From Corella eumyota (lineage: Eukaryota > Chordata > Ascidiacea > Phlebobranchia > Corellidae): 64,000 nucleotides of DNA. Of the stretch, positions 11,296 to 23,407 are shown piece after piece. The notes beneath the pieces are model-generated. The model had not been told where the DNA came from. It was given only the letters and a program-made list of their open reading frames with translations, and did not search any database. The stretch covers positions 15,226,990 to 15,290,989 of the forward strand of contig OY720102.1 of NCBI GenBank assembly GCA_963082875.1, written 5' to 3'. Made by a program: the position numbers and the translations under genes. How positions within the stretch are numbered: the stretch's first letter is position 1; every line of letters begins with the position of its first letter.

Positions 11296-12302
11296 CTCTT
11301 AACCATTATTAACAATCAAAACTTCATAACTAAACAATCTAACAATGTTTATTAAACTTGCAGAAATTTATTGTTCAAAACCGGGTTGTTAAATTTTAAC
11401 AGTGAAACTTAAGCGCTTATGTCTTGTGCGTTTCCTATGTCAATATCCACTCAATCGTGAAGACTGTCTTTCGCTATGACGTCATCACGCGGTATTTTAA
11501 CCTACAAACACGTGATATATGATTTTAAACAGATACGGTCTCGAAAAGAATCTACCAAGCTGTGGTTGCAATTTAAACTTAGGTTATGGTGTGGCTTCTC
11601 TGTTCTGTAGCCAATTTAAGCGGTCATTGTTCCATAAACCGCCGTAAACTGTTTTCTAAGGGCCTTTTTCAGTCGAAATAAATTAAACTTAAGAAGCTAT
11701 ATAGCCTAAACGCCTTTAAAAAACATAGTCTATAAATAATGGAGCATACAGTGGGCAAAGTACTGTATATATATACAATCCCAATATATATTTAGGTTTG
11801 GTGACTATGCCATAACATACTTAAATATATTTGTGTAAACATTAATACTTTTGGCATGTTTTAAATCATTAAATTGATTCTGTCATTTTTTCCCGTCGCA
11901 TTGTTGTAATATTAATTGTATATATTATTATTTACTTTTATCGATGTGCGAAAAACCAAAATAAAAATAAAAAAAGGCTACTGCAACGCCTTTTTAAAAT
12001 ACAGTCTATAAATAATGGAGCATACAGTTGGCGAACTACTGCATATATATAAATATACAATGTCCAATATATATACCTTAAAAATTAATAATATTTTTTT
12101 TTTTGACCTTATTACAACAATTAAAATACACTATATATGATCTTGGCTAACTCACGAAAGTTAACTACAGTACTATTGTACCATTAAATCGTTTCCATGT
12201 CACATGCTTTTATTTTAATCGTAAACCTACATATAAATATTTAATAGTTATGCTGCATACAATCCAATAAAAATGATTTTATTTGCACATCTGTTTGTCA
12301 CC
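11296..12302. other. upstream of the fucosyltransferase-like gene; paired repeat
   Basis: No exon recognised. A diverged direct repeat lies at about 11711-11795 and 11987-12080, both containing GTCTATAAATAATGGAGCAT followed by an ATATATA-rich stretch. The promoter of the minus-strand gene should be in the first few hundred bases, but I see no clear TATA or initiator to call. Confidence 0.55.
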
Positions 12303-12490
12303 AGCAGCGTGGTGTAGTGGTAAGAACACTTGCTGCACCACACATGAGGTCGTGAGTTCAATCCCCACTGAAATCATGCTGTAGCGCCCTTAAGTACGGT
12401 AACTCGAGACTGGGGGCCACAGGCAACTCGAGACTGGGTCGAAGTAACTGATGTTAATCTATGTTTAAGTCGCGCATTTGACTTTGTCGC
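12303..12490 (+). mobile_element. SINE, internally deleted
   Basis: Good tRNA-like head (GTGGTGTAGTGGTAAGAACA) and B box (GAGTTCAATCCCCAC), then a jump to the tail region with ACTCGAGACTGGG twice. Confidence 0.8.
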
Positions 12491-12529
12491 ATTTTTATTT
12501 TTATATTAACCTATTACCAAAGCTTTAAT

Positions 12530-13092
12530 TTAGGCTTTTACAAAGGACCACAAATAGCTTTATTTTAGGCTTAACCTAGCCTTAAGATTTCGATGTTGAA
12601 CGTACAGTTACTTGACTTTTCTATACATGGTCTTGTACTTAATTTCCCTTGCTCTCATGCACTAGCGCCCTTTAGTAAGGTGCTATAAACGTAATAAACT
12701 CTTGCTGGGTCGTTACTTGAAAATCAGTTTAATTATTGTGCAAATATAATCAATAATATTCTAACATGCTAAAGGCAAATTAAGACTGGGTCGAGGTAAC
12801 AGTTCTTGCCCTATATTTAGGTCTTGAAGTCGACTTTCTTGCAATGAATATTTAAAAAGTGGTGACATTTTTCGTACACCGCATATGAGTAACTACTTCA
12901 ACTTTTTGTTGACATCGCGTTGAGGAAATGTGATTTTGTAAACAGACCAAAAACAGATGTTTTTAGATTAATTGAGCAAATTATAAAGTAAAAACAAAGA
13001 AATGTTAAGATATATTTATGTTAAAAAAATCAGAAAAGTTATGGTCTGGTAATATTTGCTAAAATTGTTTGCGTTAGCTGATATATTCTGGA
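12530..13092 (+). repeat. second copy of the transporter upstream region
   Basis: Matches 4163-4240 and then 5200-5690, including the old SINE (12613-12850 here). It continues to the right of the Merlin element at 23282. Array B of the first copy is missing here. Confidence 0.8.
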
Positions 13093-13100
13093 CAAAATCT
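13093..13100 (+). repeat. left target-site duplication of Merlin
   Basis: CAAAATCT here against CAAAATTT at 23274-23281: 8 bp with one mismatch. Merlin elements make 8-9 bp target duplications. Confidence 0.75.
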
Positions 13101-13190
13101 GGATCTCTATTAGTTTCGCACGCCCTTAATGAACAAGGCGTTATAACCTAAGTATTGCAAATGTGCCACCAGATTTTTTAAAATCTGAAA

Positions 13191-13221
13191 TGACGTCATA
13201 ATTTTACATCGCATGACGTCA
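13191..13221. promoter_or_regulatory. paired TGACGTCA palindromes in the left Merlin end
   Basis: Two perfect TGACGTCA octamers at 13191-13198 and 13214-13221. The mirror pair is at 23153-23160 and 23176-23183 in the right end. This is the CRE/ATF consensus; here it could be a host-factor or transposase site. Function is inferred only. Confidence 0.5.
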
Positions 13222-13340
13222 TTATTTAGGCGTTTATTCTCAAAAACAATAAAAATTAGTTTAAAATATGTTTAATGAATTATTAATATTACCCAACAAA
13301 CTAACCTTGACTTATTGGTTAATAACTCACGGCAACAAAT

Positions 13341-16300
13341 TACCCCTGGCACAGTGGTTAATAACTCGAGTTTTAGTCAACCAAATTAAACAATTTAAAG
13401 TTTTCACGAAAGAAGAAGACTTCACCCACAGCAATCACCCATCAAGTTAACTCTATCGCCCCCAAGCGGAAAATGCGTAAACTTTAAATGTTAAAATTGA
13501 GGACAAATTTAGAACGAAGTCGCCCAAAAAATTTCTAAAGTTGGTGTTGCATTTAGATTGATCCACTTAACAACTTCTGAAAATTATAGCTTTCTAACCC
13601 AACCCAAATAGATTTTATAGACCATTAAACCTTACCGCGAAACATCGCGTTTTTACAAATGTAGATACGCACGCCAGCAAGTTACCCCTGGCACAGTGGT
13701 TAATAACTCGAGTTTTAGTCAACCAAATTAAACAATTTAAAGTTTTCACGAAAGAAGAAGACTTCACCCACAGCAATCACCCATCAAGTTAACTCTATCG
13801 CCCCCAAGCGGAAAATGCGTAAACTTTAAATGTTAAAATTGAGGACAAATTTAGAACGAAGTCGCCCAAAAAATTTCTAAAGTTGGTGTTGCATTTAGAT
13901 TGATCCACTTAACAACTTCTGAAAATTATAGCTTTCTAACCCAACCCAAATAGATTTTATAGACCATTAAACCTTACCGCGAAACATCGCGTTTTTACAA
14001 ATGTAGATACGCACGCCAGCTAGTTACCCCTGGCACAGTGGTTAATAACTCGAGTTTTAGTCAACCAAATTAAACAATTTAAAGTTTTCACGAAAGAAGA
14101 AGACTTCACCCACAGCAATCACCCATCAAGTTAACTCTATCGCCCCCAAGCGGAAAATGCGTAAACTTTAAATGTTAAAATTGAGGACAAATTTAGAACG
14201 AAGTCGCCCAAAAAATTTCTAAAGTTGGTGTTGCATTTAGATTGATCCACTTAACAACTTCTGAAAATTATAGCTTTCTAACCCAACCCAAATAGATTTT
14301 ATAGACCATTAAACCTTACCGCGAAACATCGCGTTTTTACAAATGTAGATACGCACGCCAGCTAGTTACCCCTGGCACAGTGGTTAATAACTCGAGTTTT
14401 AGTCAACCAAATTAAACAATTTAAAGTTTTCACGAAAGAAGAAGACTTCACCCACAGCAATCACCCATCAAGTTAACTCTATCGCCCCCAAGCGGAAAAT
14501 GCGTAAACTTTAAATGTTAAAATTGAGGACAAATTTAGAACGAAGTTGCCCAAAAAATTTCTAAAGTTGGTGTTGCATTTAGATTGATCCACTTAACAAC
14601 TTCTGAAAATTATAGCTTTCTAACCCAACCCAAATAGATTTTATAGACCATTAAACCTTACCGCGAAACATCGCGTTTTTACAAATGTAGATACGCACGC
14701 CAGCTAGTTACCCCTGGCACAGTGGTTAATAACTCGAGTTTTAGTCAACCAAATTAAACAATTTAAAGTTTTCACGAAAGAAGAAGACTTCACCCACAGC
14801 AATCACCCATCAAGTTAACTCTATCGCCCCCAAGCGGAAAATGCGTAAACTTTAAATGTTAAAATTGAGGACAAATTTAGAACGAAGTCGCCCAAAAAAT
14901 TTCTAAAGTTGGTGTTGCATTTAGATTGATCCACTTAACAACTTCTGAAAATTATAGCTTTCTAACCCAACCCAAATAGATTTTATAGACCATTAAACCT
15001 TACCGCGAAACATCGCGTTTTTACAAATGTAGATACGCACGCCAGCTAGTTACCCCTGGCACAGTGGTTAATAACTCGAGTTTTAGTCAACCAAATTAAA
15101 CAATTTAAAGTTTTCACGAAAGAAGAAGACTTCACCCACAGCAATCACCCATCAAGTTAACTCTATCGCCCCCAAGCGGAAAATGCGTAAACTTTAAATG
15201 TTAAAATTGAAGACAAATTTAGAACGAAGTCGCCCAAAAAATTTCTAAAGTTGGTGTTGCATTTAGATTGATCCACTTAACAACTTCTGAAAATTATAGC
15301 TTTCTAACCCAACCCAAATAGATTTTATAGACCATTAAACCTTACCGCGAAACATCGCGTTTTTACAAATGTAGATACGCACGCCAGCTAGTTACCCCTG
15401 GCACAGTGGTTAATAACTCGAGTTTTAGTCAACCAAATTAAACAATTTAAAGTTTTCACGAAAGAAGAAGACTTCACCCACAGCAATCACCCATCAAGTT
15501 AACTCTATCGCCCCCAAGCGGAAAATGCGTAAACTTTAAATGTTAAAATTGAGGACAAATTTAGAACGAACTCGCCCAAAAAATTTCTAAAGTTGGTGTT
15601 GCATTTAGATTGATCCACTTAACAACTTCTGAAAATTATAGCTTTCTAACCCAACCCAAATAGATTTTATAGACCATTAAACCTTACCGCGAAACATCGC
15701 GTTTTTACAAATGTAGATACGCACGCCAGCTAGTTACCCCTGGCACAGTGGTTAATAACTCGAGTTTTAGTCAACCAAATTAAACAATTTAAAGTTTTCA
15801 CGAAAGAAGAAGACTTCACCCACAGCAATCACCCATCAAGTTAACTCTATCGCCCCCAAGCGGAAAATGCGTAAACTTTAAATGTTAAAATTGAGGACAA
15901 ATTTAGAACGAAGTCGCCCAAAAAATTTCTAAAGTTGGTGTTGCATTTAGATTGATCCACTTAACAACTTCTGAAAATTATAGCTTTCTAACCCAACCCA
16001 AATAGATTTTATAGACCATTAAACCTTACCGCGAAACATCGCGTTTTTACAAATGTAGATACGCACGCCAGCTAGTTACCCCTGGCACAGTGGTTAATAA
16101 CTCGAGTTTTAGTCAACCAAATTAAACAATTTAAAGTTTTCACGAAAGAAGAAGACTTCACCCACAGCAATCACCCATCAAGTTAACTCTATCGCCCCCA
16201 AGCGGAAAATGCGTAAACTTTAAATGTTAAAATTGAGGACAAATTTAGAACGAAGTCGCCCAAAAAATTTCTAAAGTTGGTGTTGCATTTAGATTGATCC

Positions 16301-17738
16301 ACTTAACAACTTCTGAAAATTATAGCTTTCTAACCCAACCCAAATAGATTTTATAGACCATTAAACCTTACCGCGAAACATCGCGTTTTTACAAATGTAG
16401 ATACGCACGCCAGCTAGTTACCCCTGGCACAGTGGTTAATAACTCGAGTTTTAGTCAACCAAATTAAACAATTTAAAGTTTTCACGAAAGAAGAAGACTT
16501 CACCCACAGCAATCACCCATCAAGTTAACTCTATCGCCCCCAAGCGGAAAATGCGTAAACTTTAAATGTTAAAATTGAGGACAAATTTAGAACGAAGTCG
16601 CCCAAAAAATTTCTAAAGTTGGTGTTGCATTTAGATTGATCCACTTAACAACTTCTGAAAATTATAGCTTTCTAACCCAACCCAAATAGATTTTATAGAC
16701 CATTAAACCTTACCGCGAAACATCGCGTTTTTACAAATGTAGATACGCACGCCAGCTAGTTACCCCTGGCACAGTGGTTAATAACTCGAGTTTTAGTCAA
16801 CCAAATTAAACAATTTAAAGTTTTCACGAAAGAAGAAGACTTCACCCACAGCAATCACCCATCAAGTTAACTCTATCGCCCCCAAGCGGAAAATGCGTAA
16901 ACTTTAAATGTTAAAATTGAGGACAAATTTAGAACGAAGTCGCCCAAAAAATTTCTAAAGTTGGTGTTGCATTTAGATTGATCCACTTAACAACTTCTGA
17001 AAATTATAGCTTTCTAACCCAACCCAAATAGATTTTATAGACCATTAAACCTTACCGCGAAACATCGCGTTTTTACAAATGTAGATACGCACGCCAGCTA
17101 GTTACCCCTGGCACAGTGGTTAATAACTCGAGTTTTAGTCAACCAAATTAAACAATTTAAAGTTTTCACGAAAGAAGAAGACTTCACCCACAGCAATCAC
17201 CCATCAAGTTAACTCTATCGCCCCCAAGCGGAAAATGCGTAAACTTTAAATGTTAAAATTGAGGACAAATTTAGAACGAAGTCGCCCAAAAAATTTCTAA
17301 AGTTGGTGTTGCATTTAGATTGATCCACTTAACAACTTCTGAAAATTATAGCTTTCTAACCCAACCCAAATAGATTTTATAGACCATTAAACCTTACCGC
17401 GAAACATCGCGTTTTTACAAATGTAGATACGCACGCCAGCTAGTTACCCCTGGCACAGTGGTTAATAACTCGAGTTTTAGTCAACCAAATTAAACAATTT
17501 AAAGTTTTCACGAAAGAAGAAGACTTCACCCACAGCAATCACCCATCAAGTTAACTCTATCGCCCCCAAGCGGAAAATGCGTAAACTTTAAATGTTAAAA
17601 TTGAGGACAAATTTAGAACGAAGTCGCCCAAAAAATTTCTAAAGTTGGTGTTGCATTTAGATTGATCCACTTAACAACTTCTGAAAATTATAGCTTTCTA
17701 ACCCAATCCAAATAGATTTTATAGACAACTAAAGATTT
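13341..17738 (+). repeat. 342 bp tandem array, left Merlin arm (13 units)
   Basis: Unit starts (TACCCCTGGCACAG) fall exactly every 342 bp: 13341, 13683, 14025 and so on to 17445; the last unit is cut short. Units differ by only a few bases. The first junction reads CCAGCAAGTTACC and all later ones CCAGCTAGTTACC. The inner end adds a short AT-rich repeat of GATTTTATAGACAA. Confidence 0.95.
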
Positions 17739-18123
17739 TATAGACAACTATTTTATAGATTTTATAGACAAGATTTTATAGACAACTGTTGCTTTTTAAA
17801 GGCATTAAGTCGTCACAAGTTTGGGGAGACAAATTGAGGATAAAGAAAAAATGCGTGAGGTTTAAAGGTTAAATTTGGGGATAAATTAAGGATAAAGTCG
17901 CCCAAAAAAAATGTCTAAGTTAGTGTTGCATTTAGTTTAATTTATAAAGCAACTTCTAAATTTACTAATAAACAAAAATTGCTTAAGTTGGTATAATAGT
18001 TAAAAACGAGAGAAACTACGTCACAATTGGGTCTTGTTGTCTTTTTTTACTAACATCTCTCCAATCATTTAATTGCGTAATACTTTATTAAATTGCACGT
18101 GAAAAAAAAACATTTTAAAGAAA
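17739..18123 (+). other. Merlin internal region upstream of the transposase
   Basis: Starts with several GATTTTATAGACAACT repeats, then DNA with traces of the arm repeat (17820-17980 resembles the GAGGACAAATTTAGAACGAA part of the unit), then AT-rich DNA leading to the transposase ATG. It presumably holds its promoter. Confidence 0.6.
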
Positions 18124-19333
18124 ATGTCTGACCAGATAAGGTATAAAGATTTGGCAGTATTGGGAATTTTTCATAACACCGAAAAGGCTGTTGAGTATGC
18201 CCAGCGCATGGGGCTGTTGGCTTCAAGCCAAATTTGTGACAAATGTCACATCCCCATGACTCTGGGTAACTCCAGCCGTACCCTGGAAAAAAAAAGATGG
18301 AATTGCCCCGATCGCGTAAGTTATGTTTATACTGTATTGTAATTAAATTTAAAAAATAAAAATGACTATGTATGTTGTTTAATTATAAAACATTTTTACA
18401 AGTAGTCTTGCAAGGCCACGGCAAATGTCAGAAAAGGAAGCTTTTTTGAAAGGTCCCACCTTCCGCTGGCACAGCTTTTGGAACTATTAATGTTGTGGTC
18501 TCTTGATCTACCAAATGCAACCGTTGCGATCATGTCAGGAGTGTCTACAAAAACCATTGTAGATTGGTTTTCTTTTAATAGAGATGTAGGTTTAACATTA
18601 AATAATGTAAAATAGTTATTATCAAATGCATTTGTTATTTGTGGATTGTTGTTTTTATTGTAGATTTGCAGTCACGTGTTGCTGTCCACTCCTCACGTAA
18701 TTGGTGGGCCTGGGCATGTCGTCGCCCTCGACGAAACCCTTATTGCGCGGCGTAAGCCCGGAAACAGGCAGGGCCGTCCTGTGACGCAGCAGTGGATTTT
18801 CGGTGGCATTGACACCACAACCAAGTATGTTACATACACGTTAAACTTATTAAAACTAGTAAGGCACAATTACAACTACAATTTAATTTTAGGCAATGCT
18901 TTTTGGAATTGGTGCCTGATCGCACGAGGCAAACACTAGAAGCATTAGTTCTCAAGTACGTTGCGATAGGATCCACAATCCACACCGACTGTTGGGCGGC
19001 GTATAACAATTTAGGAAGTAAGTTCAATGCCATTTTTTTAAATTTTTACTAGTAGCCATCTGCTTTAAAAATATTTTAACATCACCAGATTTGGGTTTTA
19101 TTCACCGAACGGTGAATCACCAGGTTCAATTTGTTACGCCGGGGGGTGTCCACACAAACGACATCGAATCGATGTGGGGTGAGATGAAGCGGAAGTTCAA
19201 GAGGATGAAGGGAATTCCAAGAGAAAACCTGCCGGGGTATTTGGACGAATGGTTGTGGCGCCATCGATATCCGAAAGAGCGCCATTTCCAGGAGTTTGTG
19301 GCGGCCATAGCATCCAAATACCCTGTGCGTTGA
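18124..19333 (+). CDS. Merlin transposase (IS1016/ISXO2-like DDE), five exons
   Basis: Exons 18124-18315, 18406-18585, 18664-18824, 18893-19017 and 19089-19333 join in phase with GT-AG borders to give 300 codons and a TGA. The start is the first ATG, in MSDQIRYKDL. A zinc ribbon uses Cys38, Cys41, Cys61 and Cys66 and is followed by VRKGSFFERSHLPL, a hallmark of this family. The DDE triad can be assigned to Asp147 (VALDETL), Asp210 (IHTDCWAAY) and Glu246 (VHTNDIESMW). The C-terminus ends YPKERHFQEFVAAIASKYPVR. All catalytic residues are present and no stop is seen, so the enzyme looks functional. It should cut at the element's inverted ends. Four introns of about 70-90 bases show adaptation to a eukaryotic host. 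The central gene is the only one in the element. Confidence 0.9.
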
Positions 19334-20350
19334 TGCCCTGTCCTTCGCCCCCCCCCACACACTTTTAAACGGCCCTTTTTAGGGCCACCTTTTGTATAAA
19401 AGAGATTAAATTAAAATGAAAAACAGATAACATTTTACAAACAAAATTGTTTAACATAAGTAATCTCTAGTGATATCATAAGAAAGTCCAAATCTTATTT
19501 TTGTTTTGTAATTTAATAAGAAACCTTATATACTCTACAGGAATTAACTATGTTTAAACACGCAGAGGTATGACATACAGAAACTGTGTCACTACACCAG
19601 ACTAATCGCCCTTTTCTGTTTTTATAGTTACCAACAAACAAGACTTACAGAAACAACTCAACAAAAATTTACGCTTAAAAATAGTTATTCATATGAGATA
19701 ATATTTCGTGGGCTAGGCTAATGGAAATAAAGAAGATAGCTTTACAAAGCACCAACTTTTTTTGAAAGTTATAAATTACTGCATAAACATTGCATAAAAA
19801 TAAATTTATTTCATTTTTAAATTAACCGTTTGCCTAATGTTAATAAAATAAATAAAGTAGAATTTTATAAACTTTACTACTTGAACAGTTATTAAGCCCT
19901 AATAGAGTACGAAATATAGATGAGTATCTATACGCAAGGCCCCAACTGATTAAAATACTAAAAATAGTCGAGGTAATCCAAACTTGTTAGCTTAAAACTA
20001 AAACTTGCTTGAAGATTTATTCTAACAAATATATTTTGCAAGTTACAGTTTTAAAATTAAATTTTACTACGCTGATTGCTAATTTTTTAAAAAGTATTAG
20101 GACAACTTTATCACAGCCGCTTGATGGCAATAGATGTAACTTTTGTTTTTTTCCGCGTATATTAGTTGCTTTTAGTCCGGTAGTTTTGGGTTCGAGCCGC
20201 ACCAACTCCACACTATTCGCTCTTGGGCCCAGTGTTCATGGTTAACTTAAAAACACGTCCAACAGCACACCCTTCATATGTGCAAACAAAAACAAGGCTT
20301 GTATGTTTTTGTTTTGACTTGCAATTGTTAAACCTTTTACGCGAAACTAG
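19334..20350. other. Merlin internal region downstream of the transposase
   Basis: No exon recognised. A diverged stretch around 19886-19965 (AATAGAGTACG) also occurs at 63766-63835. A GGTTCGAGCC B-box-like motif lies near 20189. The last bases before 20351 mirror the inner end of the left arm. Confidence 0.5.
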
Positions 20351-23033
20351 TTTAGTTGTCTATAAAATCTATTTGGATTGGGTTAGAAAGCTATAATTTT
20401 CAGAAGTTGTTAAGTGGATCAATCTAAATGCAACACCAACTTTAGAAATTTTTTGGGCGACTTCGTTCTAAATTTGTCCTCAATTTTAACATTTAAAGTT
20501 TACGCATTTTCCGCTTGGGGGCGATAGAGTTAACTTGATGGGTGATTGCTGTGGGTGAAGTCTTCTTCTTTCGTGAAAACTTTAAATTGTTTAATTTGGT
20601 TGACTAAAACTCGAGTTATTAACCACTGTGCCAGGGGTAACTTGCTGGCGTGCGTATCTACATTTGTAAAAACGCGATGTTTCGCGGTAAGGTTTAATGG
20701 TCTATAAAATCTATTTGGGTTGGGTTAGAAAGCTATAATTTTCAGAAGTTGTTAAGTGGATCAATCTAAATGCAACACCAACTTTAGAAATTTTTTGGGC
20801 GACTTCGTTCTAAATTTGTCCTCAATTTTAACATTTAAAGTTTACGCATTTTCCGCTTGGGGGCGATAGAGTTAACTTGATGGGTGATTGCTGTGGGTGA
20901 AGTCTTCTTCTTTCGTGAAAACTTTAAATTGTTTAATTTGGTTGACTAAAACTCGAGTTATTAACCACTGTGCCAGGGGTAACTAGCTGGCGTGCGTATC
21001 TACATTTGTAAAAACGCGATGTTTCGCGGTAAGGTTTAATGGTCTATAAAATCTATTTGGGTTGGGTTAGAAAGCTATAATTTTCAGAAGTTGTTAAGTG
21101 GATCAATCTAAATGCAACACCAACTTTAGAAATTTTTTGGGCGACTTCGTTCTAAATTTGTCCTCAATTTTAACATTTAAAGTTTACGCATTTTCCGCTT
21201 GGGGGCGATAGAGTTAACTTGATGGGTGATTGCTGTGGGTGAAGTCTTCTTCTTTCGTGAAAACTTTAAATTGTTTAATTTGGTTGACTAAAACTCGAGT
21301 TATTAACCACTGTGCCAGGGGTAACTTGCTGGCGTGCGTATCTACATTTGTAAAAACGCGATGTTTCGCGGTAAGGTTTAATGGTCTATAAAATCTATTT
21401 GGGTTGGGTTAGAAAGCTATAATTTTCAGAAGTTGTTAAGTGGATCAATCTAAATGCAACACCAACTTTAGAAATTTTTTGGGCGACTTCGTTCTAAATT
21501 TGTCCTCAATTTTAACATTTAAAGTTTACGCATTTTCCGCTTGGGGGCGATAGAGTTAACTTGATGGGTGATTGCTGTGGGTGAAGTCTTCTTCTTTCGT
21601 GAAAACTTTAAATTGTTTAATTTGGTTGACTAAAACTCGAGTTATTAACCACTGTGCCAGGGGTAACTAGCTGGCGTGCGTATCTACATTTGTAAAAACG
21701 CGATGTTTCGCGGTAAGGTTTAATGGTCTATAAAATCTATTTGGGTTGGGTTAGAAAGCTATAATTTTCAGAAGTTGTTAAGTGGATCAATCTAAATGCA
21801 ACACCAACTTTAGAAATTTTTTGGGCGACTTCGTTCTAAATTTGTCCTCAATTTTAACATTTAAAGTTTACGCATTTTCCGCTTGGGGGCGATAGAGTTA
21901 ACTTGATGGGTGATTGCTGTGGGTGAAGTCTTCTTCTTTCGTGAAAACTTTAAATTGTTTAATTTGGTTGACTAAAACTCGAGTTATTAACCACTGTGCC
22001 AGGGGTAACTTGCTGGCGTGCGTATCTACATTTGTAAAAACGCGATGTTTCGCGGTAAGGTTTAATGGTCTATAAAATCTATTTGGGTTGGGTTAGAAAG
22101 CTATAATTTTCAGAAGTTGTTAAGTGGATCAATCTAAATGCAACACCAACTTTAGAAATTTTTTGGGCGACTTCGTTCTAAATTTGTCCTCAATTTTAAC
22201 ATTTAAAGTTTACGCATTTTCCGCTTGGGGGCGATAGAGTTAACTTGATGGGTGATTGCTGTGGGTGAAGTCTTCTTCTTTCGTGAAAACTTTAAATTGT
22301 TTAATTTGGTTGACTAAAACTCGAGTTATTAACCACTGTGCCAGGGGTAACTAGCTGGCGTGCGTATCTACATTTGTAAAAACGCGATGTTTCGCGGTAA
22401 GGTTTAATGGTCTATAAAATCTATTTGGGTTGGGTTAGAAAGCTATAATTTTCAGAAGTTGTTAAGTGGATCAATCTAAATGCAACACCAACTTTAGAAA
22501 TTTTTTGGGCGACTTCGTTCTAAATTTGTCCTCAATTTTAACATTTAAAGTTTACGCATTTTCCGCTTGGGGGCGATAGAGTTAACTTGATGGGTGATTG
22601 CTGTGGGTGAAGTCTTCTTCTTTCGTGAAAACTTTAAATTGTTTAATTTGGTTGACTAAAACTCGAGTTATTAACCACTGTGCCAGGGGTAACTAGCTGG
22701 CGTGCGTATCTACATTTGTAAAAACGCGATGTTTCGCGGTAAGGTTTAATGGTCTATAAAATCTATTTGGGTTGGGTTAGAAAGCTATAATTTTCAGAAG
22801 TTGTTAAGTGGATCAATCTAAATGCAACACCAACTTTAGAAATTTTTTGGGCGACTTCGTTTTAAATTTGTCCTCAATTTTAACATTTAAAGTTTACGCA
22901 TTTTCCGCTTGGGGGCGATAGAGTTAACTTGATGGGTGATTGCTGTGGGTGAAGTCTTCTTCTTTCGTGAAAACTTTAAATTGTTTAATTTGGTTGACTA
23001 AAACTCGAGTTATTAACCACTGTGCCAGGGGTA
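20351..23033 (-). repeat. 342 bp tandem array, right Merlin arm (8 units)
   Basis: The same unit in reverse, with CCAGGGGTA ending at 20639, 20981, 21323, 21665, 22007, 22349, 22691 and 23033, exactly 342 apart. Junctions alternate AACTTGCTGG and AACTAGCTGG for the inner five or six units, which points to amplification as a 684 bp pair. Confidence 0.95.
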
Positions 23034-23273
23034 ATTTGTTGCCGTGAGTTATTAACCAATAAGTCAAGGTTAGTTTGTTGGGTAATATTAATAATTCATT
23101 AAACATATTTTAAACTAATTTTTATTGTTTTTGAGAATAAACGCCTAAATAATGACGTCATGCGATGTAAAATTATGACGTCATTTCAGATTTTAAAAAA
23201 TCTGGTGGCACATTTGCCATACTTAGGTTATAACGCCTTGTTCATTAAGGGCGTGCGAAACTAATAGAGATCC

Positions 23274-23281
23274 CAAAATTT
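23274..23281 (+). repeat. right target-site duplication of Merlin
   Basis: CAAAATTT, partner of 13093-13100 with one mismatch. The flank then rejoins sequence matching 5693 onward. Confidence 0.75.
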
Positions 23282-23407
23282 TAAGTTAATTTTAGACATA
23301 AATTAAATCTTTTTTGCCGAATAATGTTTTTATTATTTTATTAATATTTAAACAAATAACGAACAATTTTTATTTATTAGATTTTAAAATTATATATACT
23401 TTAATAA

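Larger units (their letters stand above)
13101..23273 (+). mobile_element. Merlin-type DNA transposon with tandem-repeat arms, 10.2 kb
   Basis: The ends are inverted repeats beginning GGATCTCTATTAG; the outer 240 bp of each arm match with only isolated differences. Inside this each arm is a tandem array of a 342 bp unit (13 units left, 8 units right, opposite orientation), and the arms end at matching inner borders (about 17738 and 20351). The centre carries one gene, the transposase at 18124-19333. Usual Merlin elements are a few kb or less with short TIRs, so the size comes from the arms. Near-identical arms and an open transposase suggest recent activity. It sits in the upstream region of transporter copy 2 and is absent from the matching site near 5690. 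Confidence 0.9.

Noticed and set aside
12303-12370. tRNA gene
   Set aside because: A and B boxes are present, here and at about twenty other places, but each continues into the SINE body and lacks a closed acceptor stem.
13268-13450. 60-codon frame, also mirrored at 22924-23106
   Set aside because: Lies across the end of the Merlin inverted repeat and the first 342 bp unit; no start context or protein features.
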